A stretch of DNA of 64,000 bases from Balamuthia mandrillaris. Taxonomy: Eukaryota > Discosea > Longamoebia > Balamuthiidae. The DNA is taken from positions 117,034 through 181,033 of the forward strand of contig JAVKOQ010000095.1 in the NCBI GenBank assembly GCA_031835245.1, written 5' to 3'. The notes below the pieces were generated by a model. The model was not told the origin of the DNA, made no database searches, and was given only the letters and a program-made list of their open reading frames with translations. Of the stretch, positions 56,801 through 64,000 are shown in pieces; positions within the stretch are counted from its first letter, which is position 1; every line of letters starts with the position of its first letter. The position numbers and the translations under genes were made by a program.

Positions 56801-59800
56801 CAAAGCGTGAAAAATTTGTTCGTTTGTTGACAATCAAACAGCTCACCTCTACGTTTGTAGATGCCGCGCTCGCCCGCTATCGCTTCTACTAGAGCTCCCT
56901 CATCGAGCTCAGCCCCCGAGCTTTGTCTTCGTAGCCATTCTCTTTCTTTGGATTTGGCTTGCAAACTTTCCAATATAACCCGAAGTTGCCCTATCTGAAA
57001 GAGAGCAAGAGCAGTTACATTGATGTTCTCTTTTGTTCTTCTCTTCTCTCTCTCTCTCCTTCGTGTTCTGTTAATAAAAACATACCTGTGACTTAACCGA
57101 GAAAAGATAGTCTTCGTATACGGAAGCCTGATCCAAAGTCATGTCTATATCCTTCAGCCTTTGATTCAAAGCTTCTCTCGCCATGGCTTTGGCTGCATCC
57201 CTCGTTTCCTTTGAGACTCGTCTCTTCTCCTCGTCGCTGATCTGATGAACAGGATGACCAGCGTCCAAACGGTATGGGCCTCCTTTGCCTCCTAAACCGG
57301 CTGTGTCGGCTCCTCCTGTGCCTCCTGCCCAAGTGTTGCCTCCCACGTGAGGACTGTTGGTTGGATCGTGTTTGCCATGTTTTGGTGCTTTGGCCTTTGG
57401 ATGGTAATTATTGATCAGAATATAAGCACGCAGAGGATGAGAAACAAATAAGAAGGAGAAATGTGGCCCTAGCATATGAAGAAGAACAGGGAGAAGAACA
57501 AGAAGAACAACTAAATACCTCACGCGAGTTGTCATAATCAAGAATCAACTCGAGTCTTTCCTTCCCTCTCGCGCCTCCCACACCATATGCTTCACCATCC
57601 TCGGCACCGTACAACGGGGGCAATCCAGCACGAACGAGTGCTTCCTGAATACGTCGTCTTGTTTCAGGATCACCCCAAAGCGGACTGCAATCGAAAGCGA
57701 AAACATTGAGCAGAGCCTTTTCTATCCCCTCATTCGGAAAAGCTTCCAAATGTTTTGCAATGTTGACGCACTCGCGAGTGGAATAAGGGTAAGTGAGTTG
57801 TCCGTTTTCCACCAACAAACGAAGCTCAGCAAAAGCTTTAGTGAGAGAGGTTAACGTTGATAGAGGCACGTTTGGAGCGTAGCTTCGGAGTAATTGAAGT
57901 TCTGAATCGACATCCGGATTGTCTATCGGGTGACTGTTCGTTTGGAATCAAAAATAAAGGGTGACCGAACGAGAAAGAAATACTGACCTGCTAAACAGAT
58001 CGCCACACTCAGCAAAGAAATCGTTTCCCTACATCGTTTAATGCGTTACAAGGAGAAGGACGAAGGAGAGGTAAAGAACGAACAAAAATAAAAAGAACAA
58101 ATACATACCAAAAACGGCCAGCCAGGCTTATTCGCCAGCACTATCATCCTGAAGTTTGGATGCATCACAATAACGTTCTTCCCTTCTGCTCCTTCCTTCT
58201 TGTCTGGTCTATGATCTACCATATAAGAAGGAACAATGTGTCGACCATCCGCCAGAGTCATTTCACCATCCACCAAAGACTGAAAGACACAAACAACTTC
58301 AGGTGGAGCCTTGTCGGCCTCGTCCACCACTAAAACGTGGCCTTGACGAACTGCTTCCACTAGAGGAGAGTCCTCCCAAACGATTTTACCATCTTGTAAT
58401 GATGGTTGTTGAGTCAATGATGCCACTGTTTTTTTTTTTTTTTTTTTGTTGGGTTTGTTGAATGGTGAAAAACGAAGTAAGAAATGGAAGAGGATTCTAA
58501 AAGTATAGAAAGAACCGAGAATAGTAACAAAATGAAAGAGAAATAGAAAAGAATGGAGAGGAGTGTTGAAAGGAAAAGATACCAGTGGTGTCTCGGTGCA
58601 ATTGAACATACTGGCGAGGCAGTCTCAACATCTCCAAGAACCGATCGGTGAGTTTGTTCTTGCCAACACCTTGCGGACCTATCAACAACAAGTTCTCTCC
58701 TTCTTCCACGAAATCTCTATACATTGCTTCCAACAAACGTTCATGAGAAGGAATGTTGTGAAACAACACTTCTGGTACTAAGTGATGATAACTGTCATCC
58801 TCTTTCTTCTGCTCTCTCCAAATAGTTGAAGAAGAACGAGACGAAGGAGAAAGAGAGGAAGAGAGGCCCGCTTTTGAGAGAAGATCGTCAAAGATGCGTT
58901 TGGAGAGAGGAGGAAGGAAGCGATAGAGGCATGCACTTTTCAGGATGTCACTGGCTTCTCCCGGATGATGAATGACTTTACGGCAACATCGTAACCACGT
59001 TCGAAGCGGAAAGTCTACCCCGAGAGCAGATGAAGAAGAAGATGACGAAGAACGGAGTAATAGAGCAAACTTGATGACAGAACGAAGAGCTTGCATTGCT
59101 TCTGAGCTCAACTCTTCTTTTTGTTCACGTTGTAAAATGTAAGACAAGAGTTGTTCTTCTCTTTCTTTGTTTGATACTTCTTCAATTCTTCTTGTTAAAG
59201 GCGATGAAGATGAATTAAAAGCAGAAGAAGAAAGCAATGGAGGCATTTGGTGAAAACGAAACATGGAGAGAAGTTCGGGAGTGACATAAGGATGAGAAGA
59301 GGAGGGAAAGTTGCCAGTGGCGACGATGCGGAACGAAGGATGAACGGCAAAGATGCCCCTTTGGTTGAGTTCTTCAGCGGTCAGAGACGTTTCTTTTTGT
59401 AATTCTTCAAAGACTTCGTTGGGGACAAGTCTTCTTCCATCTATTAAGGTTGCCTGTTGTTTGTGTGGTATGTTGAATAATAATAAATTAAAGTTTGAAA
59501 ACTGAGCAAAAGAGAGAGGGAGAGAGAGAGAGAGAGAGAGAGAGGAAGAAGATACTTGTCGTTCGCAGATGAGATTTTGCAGGACAGAAAGGGTACTAAT
59601 GGGTAGCCGATCAATGTTATCTAGAATAGCCACTCTTCCATGAATAGCAGCTCTGATGAGAGGACTCGGCTCCCAACAAGAGCTTGGTGTGCGATTGTTG
59701 GAAGAACCCTCTTCACTTTTCAATAAAATAAGTAAAAGAAAACAAATAAAGATACAACATAAGCAAATACAAAAAAGAAAGGAAGGAAGAAAGGTGAATA

Positions 59801-62139
59801 CGAACTCTTGTGTGTAAGCAGTTGCTCGCCGTTGTAACAAATCTTGGGTGCTCATGTCTTTGTAGAGCATCATGCACTCTGTCTCATATCCTAACATGCG
59901 AGCAAACTGGCGAGCAATTGTAGACTTTCCAGATCCTTTCTCTCCAATAATACAGATATCTGCGAAAGAGGAAACAGGATGAGAATGCGAGAGAAAAAGA
60001 AAGAGAAGCAGAGAACAACAGAGAGCAAGAGAGGATGAAGTATATACCTTTATCGACAGCATGATCCACTAACATATTGGCAAGCACAGCAGACGAGGCA
60101 GAACTTGGCACAAAATGAGGGAGAGAAGCGGGTGGGTGAGGACCTGCTCTCACATCTACCGAAACTGTCTCGTTAGCTCCTCCGCCATATCTCAGCTGCA
60201 CTTGTTTCCTCCATTCACCTTCTTTTTCATCTGGTTTGCTTTGCACGTCGGAATGATGGGAAAGAAGAAGAGTGGATGAGGAGGTGTCGCTTCCAAAAGC
60301 TTTCAGGAGAGCTTTGGATACTATTTTTCTTTGGTACTTGTTGTGATCCGGATTAGGATTGCAAAGATAGAAAGGATAAGCCCTTGCTATGAGGTCAGGG
60401 ATGGAAATGGTCTTGGATGGAAATTTGTCCAGAGTGGCTGTGATGGAGAGAAATGCTTCCTCTGGGAAGGGCGGCAACTGAGCTACTAGGTCTTCGAATT
60501 CTTTGTCTGTTTGGTGCTGTTAGAAAAAACAAAACGAAAACAAAAAGACAGAACTTGGTATAAAGATGGACAGCAACAACAAAAAGAGATTAAACAGTTA
60601 ACCTTTTCCTACGTGCTGACATAACTCGACGAACGTAACCAATCTGCGAATGGTATCCGTTGGCACGTTTGGATACTGCTCCGACAGAAGCGAAAGGCGT
60701 GAATCTAAAGAGAGAGGGCCAACGTTAAACACTTGGAACCGTGAACGTAGTGGTGGATCCAAAGGATTGCCCATAAATCGTGGCACCTATTTACACCGTA
60801 GAGAAGCGAGTCAGAAGAGGAGAGAAATAGAGATTATAGAAAAAATAGAATAGAATGAGAGCAAGAGAGAGAGAGAGAGAGAGAGAACGAAAGGACTAAA
60901 GAATGAGAGAAGCAGAGGAGAGAAGATACCGGCACAGCCAAAGCGATCACTCTGAAATTGGGATGAACACGAACTACGTTCAACGCTTTCATCTCCTCTT
61001 CAGAGCGAGTGGCCCGCAGCTTGTCGTAACGTTCAGCGTTCATCAAAAAGCGACCGTCCTCCAAAGCCATTTCTCTGTTTTCCAACAGATTATTCAATAA
61101 CGGGAGAATGTTGCGTTCTGCTTTCTCTAATCCTTCTAAAATCAGCACACGACCTTCTATTGCTGCTCTCACTGCGCTTTGGTCTGATGTGATGTGATAA
61201 ATATACTCGTTAGGAAGAAACAGATGAATACGAGAAGAAGAACAAGAAGAAGAAGAAGAAGAAGAAGAAGAAGAAGAAGAAGAAGAAGAACAAGAAGAAG
61301 AAGAACAAGAAGAAGAAGAAGAACAAGAAGAAGCAGAAGAACAGGAAAAAACAAGAAGAAGAAGAAGAAGAAGAAGAAGAAGAAGAAGAAGAACAACAAC
61401 AACAACAACAACAAGTCTGGAGAAGAGAAGTGAAGCAAGAAGGAGAGCAGCAAAGAGAGAGAACGAGAAAAGTCTGGATGAAAGGAAAAGCAAAAAAAAA
61501 AAAAAAAACAAACCAACAAGCATTACCGTGCGTCCCCGAATCTCTCTCCTCTGCTTGAGGTCGGCCTCCGTGGTGTCCCTCGACAGCGACACCAGCTCCG
61601 CCGCTCGGTGGGTGAGCTCGCAGAAGCGCAAGGCCAGGCGGCGCCTCATGGCCCCCTCGGAAGGGGGACCCAACAGCAGCATGTCCTGGCCGAGCCGCTC
61701 CTTCTGGAGCATCCAACGGAGGGCGTGGAGGGCTTCCTGCGTCTCCGTCAGCCGTTTGGCGGTGGCCCTCGCTCGGGGGATGAGGAGGGAATGGAGGGAA
61801 AGGAGGAGGAGAAGGAGAGAGCGAAAGGGAGGTGTCGCCGATGGTGACACGGGTGTGAAGAAAGCGGGAGAGAGAGCCTATTCCCCTTTTTGCTGCGGTT
61901 GATGAGGAAAAGGAGAGGGGAGAGGGAGAGCGATGAGGAGTGAGGAGGGGTCGATGCAAAGAAAGCGGAGGAAAAGCGGCCGCCGGGCAGAGGAAAGAAC
62001 GTTGGTGCTTGTCCATCTCCTCACTGGGATGAGAGAAGGAACAGCAAAAGGGCTGAAAGCGGGCAAGGAGGAGGGGCTCGAGGCCGCTCCTTGGGCTCCA
62101 GTTCCACGGAGAAGAAGCGCCGGTCTCTCCTCTTCTCAT
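55617..62139 (-). CDS. VWA8: VWA8-type AAA+ protein with C-terminal von Willebrand A domain
   Basis: A mitochondrial matrix-side AAA+ ATPase in animals. The N-terminus is Arg/Ser/Pro-rich (possible targeting peptide; Met at 62016 is an alternative start), then RVTIGDT. Module 1: ALRWMLQKERLGQDMLLLGP, LSRDTTEADLKQRREI, RVLILEGLEKAERNILPLL, NPLDPPLRSRFQ. Module 2: IIGEKGSGKSTIARQFARML (intact Walker A). Module 3: LLLIGPQGVGKNKLTDRFLE, GHVLVVDEADKAPPEV (Walker B), MTLADGRHIVPS, FRMIVLANKPGWPFL. Then YPYSTRECVNIAKHLEAFPN, REWLRRQSSGAELDEGALVE and the VWA domain KLRFVMDVSG|SMYRFNSYDG with MIDAS DxSxS intact after splicing, QRMAAHSQYC, FVITLSDANLERYGI. It ends ATLQRILATTVL. About 17 introns. Between RVTIGDT and RATAKRLTETQEALH the frame shifts without a usable intron (about 61775-61850), perhaps an error in a C-run. 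Confidence 0.93.
61225..61412 (-). repeat. GAA/GAACAA microsatellite in VWA8 intron
   Basis: About 185 bp of GAA units with GAACAA interruptions and a terminal ACA run, purine on the + strand and so CTT/TTG on the VWA8 sense strand. Confidence 0.9.
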
Positions 62140-62483
62140 CCTTTTTCGTTTTTTCTTCCAAGTCTTACTTTCATGTCGACATGATCTGTCACAAGTCGAC
62201 GCTTAATTTATCTACCAACAGGAAAATGGATAAATCTAACCAATGAAAAATCATAGACTGCAAATTTGATGTAAATCTTATGGAAAACTGGAGGAAAGAA
62301 CGATGAAATGATAATGAAACAAATATAGCGCGGTGTTACTCGGCGGACTGCGTTAACTTTTTTTCCACGCACCGTAAGCTGGCAAACGCAGGCAAGCTTA
62401 CGAGCTGTACCGAACCAACAACACCCAATTTTTTTTTTTTTTTTTTTTTACATAGCAAACTTTTTTTTTTACAGCACAATAAC
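62140..62483. promoter_or_regulatory. Bidirectional promoter VWA8 / PAC2-family gene
   Basis: 344 bp. Two GTCGAC sites, 62175-62180 (in TCATGTCGACATGA, palindromic) and 62195-62200, lie just upstream of the VWA8 start. Poly-T runs at 62431-62449 and 62461-62471 precede the PAC2-family ATG. No gene was seen. Confidence 0.5.
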
Positions 62484-64000
62484 ATGTCCACAACGACGAC
62501 CGAAGCGCAGCCTTTGAAAGGCGGAGAGAAGGAGGGCACCGCCGAAAAAAAGGAGGCAGACACCGACAATGTCTCCCTTCGACGGAAGGAGGAGGACAAC
62601 CGCACCCCTGAAGAGGTCATCGGCACCGTCAAACGACACAAAGTCATCATGAAGGTTCGTCGTCTAGGTTTCCCTTTCATTCCTTTGCATTGAAGCTCAC
62701 TTCGTGGCACAACACAGCAAGACTTTGGGGAGGACCTGACGCTGTTGGAGTTTGAGAGCATTGACTGTGATGGCGCCCCTGTGATCGACGCCTTCCCCTC
62801 TGTAGGCGTAAGTATTTTGCCTCTGCGCGCTGTCTTCCTCTTCCTTCGCTCTTCTCTTCTCTTCTCCTCTCCACTTCTCTCCTCTCTTTCTCTCTTCTCC
62901 TATACTCTACTCTCGCTCTCTGTTTCTCTCTTCCCTCTTTCCTTTTGTTGTTCCCTTGCCGCTCTCCCCTTCTTCTTCTTCTGCTAACAAACAAAAATGC
63001 GCACATAAGGTGGTGAGCATACTGACAGGAATGCAGCTCATCAAAGACATGAAGCTTCCTCTGATCGGCGTGCTGACCTCTCCGTTGTTCTCGTCCATGT
63101 GCGCCGTGACCAACGAACAACCAGCCCACTCTGCGCGCCTCTACGGAGACCGTCGTCTCGTCGTCTTCATTTGTGAAAACGAACTGCCCAAGGGTTAGCT
63201 TATCCCCTTCTTCTCTATTCTCCATATGTTCTTCTCATTTCAATGAACTTATAAACAAAACTTACAGAAGCGGTAGCGACAGTGGTGGAGTGCATCTTTT
63301 CCTTTGCACTTCGTCACAAGTCCCCGATGATATACACTATTGAGGGCATTCCAAGCGGCGACAAGATCAAGCTGCCCTCTGGCGAGGAGGTCCAGCTGAG
63401 CGCCGCCGGAGAGGAAGAGGAGGAGTTGGACACTGGAGTGGAGAAGATCATAATTGACGACACTGCATTGGCTGAGCTCTACTTGAAGCAAAAGAAGAAG
63501 AAAGAGGAGGATGAGAAGAAGCAGAAAGAAGCAGAGGGACAGAAGGAAGAAGCAAAGGACGGAAAGCAACAAGAGAAGAAGGAAGCCGCCACGAAGGCGA
63601 AAGGCAAGAAAAAAGAAGAGGATAAAAAGAAAGGAAAAGGCAAAAGAAGATCTGCTGAAGAAGCAGACGAAGAAAAAGAAGAGGAAGAGGAGAGCAAAGA
63701 AGAGCTGGCTGAAAGACTCTACGGTGACAAGATCCATTACATCACGACAGACATCCAACTGGCGCGAAAGCTTCGCTCCATGGGCCTCGTGCCCGTCGTG
63801 GATGGCACCATCCCCGGCGTGACCGGCGGTCTCATGGCCTCCGCTCCGCTTACCACGCAGGAGGTGACCGCCATCCTGGCCCCAACTAGCACCGTCCTGC
63901 CCAACACCGCCTCCGCGGTGGACGTCCTGAAGCTGTTGGCTCAGCTGTTGCCGGACATTAGCCTGTCCTCGACGCAGGAGCTGGAGAAGGTGAGCGGAGA
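62484..64000 (+). CDS. PAC2-family (proteasome assembly chaperone-like) protein, 3' end beyond window
   Basis: ATG at 62484 (MSTTTTEAQPLKGGEKEGTA). Exons join VKRHKVIMK to QDFGEDLTLLEFESIDCDGA, then VVSILTGMQLIKDMKLPLIG, VLTSPLFSSMCAVTNEQPAH, RLYGDRRLVVFICENELPK and EAVATVVECIFSFALRHKSP. This alternation of strand motifs is that of the PAC2 fold shared by archaeal PbaB-type chaperones and eukaryotic PSMG2. A Lys/Glu-rich insert of about 100 residues (about 63480-63700) interrupts it. The domain resumes with IHYITTDIQLARKLRSMGLV, DGTIPGVTGGLMA and APTSTVLPNTASAVDVLKLL. The GVTGGLMA part fits the archaeal-type family better than PSMG2, so a role in proteasome assembly is only suggested. It runs off the window in an exon. 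Confidence 0.82.

Overview
This is nuclear DNA from a unicellular eukaryote, most likely an amoebozoan. Nearly every gene is interrupted by many short GT-AG introns, and the proteins are clearly eukaryotic: Exo70, Rpn12, YME1L, STE24, a LYR protein, a TBC Rab-GAP, a DNAJB12-type J-protein and VWA8. A Frizzled/Smoothened-like receptor, a TKL kinase, F-box proteins with unusual partner domains and an F-box/ankyrin protein with 'WAR-NGCPWDE' repeats are the mixture known from free-living amoebae such as Acanthamoeba and Balamuthia. The species itself is inference. No rRNA, tRNA, CRISPR array, transposon or virus-like element was recognised.

Layout. 1-8466 (+): 3' part of Exo70, a hyperacidic secreted protein, an F-box/ThuA-like protein and an S4/microbial-PARG protein. 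8582-11040 (-) is a class-3 lipase, divergent from a tandem-PH patatin phospholipase (11661-17005, +). 17101-20259 (-): a secreted Glu-Gln repeat protein, a YdeI/OmpD-associated protein and a glutathione S-transferase. 20593-22020 (+) Rpn12. 22188-24533 (-) F-box/2OG-Fe(II) oxygenase. 25493-27816 (+) Frizzled-like receptor. 28053-30368 (-) STE24. 30650-31062 (+) LYR protein. 31174-31950 (-) a kinase C-lobe without its N-lobe. 32470-35588 (+) i-AAA protease. 36142-38799 (+) TBC protein. 38832-41103 (-) TKL kinase. 41933-45474 (-) a large unrecognised protein. 46675-50407 (+) a pseudo-lipase joined to a P-loop NTPase. 50625-52609 (+) J-protein. 53058-53786 (+) a disordered protein. 54188-55451 (-) F-box/ankyrin. 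55617-62139 (-) VWA8. 62484 to the window end (+) a PAC2-family protein.

Genes are packed tightly. Convergent pairs have stop codons as little as 32 bp apart, and divergent pairs share 280-960 bp promoters. Themes are proteostasis (Rpn12, YME1L, STE24, J-protein, PAC2, VWA8) and lipid hydrolysis (two lipases and one dead lipase), but nothing suggests operons. Microsatellites are abundant. Intronic CT dinucleotide repeats almost always lie with pyrimidines on the sense strand. Short TGTCGAC/TGTCGTC and ATTTGTGC motifs recur just upstream of genes and are candidate promoter elements. Exon joins were made by eye; gene spans are firmer than individual splice sites.
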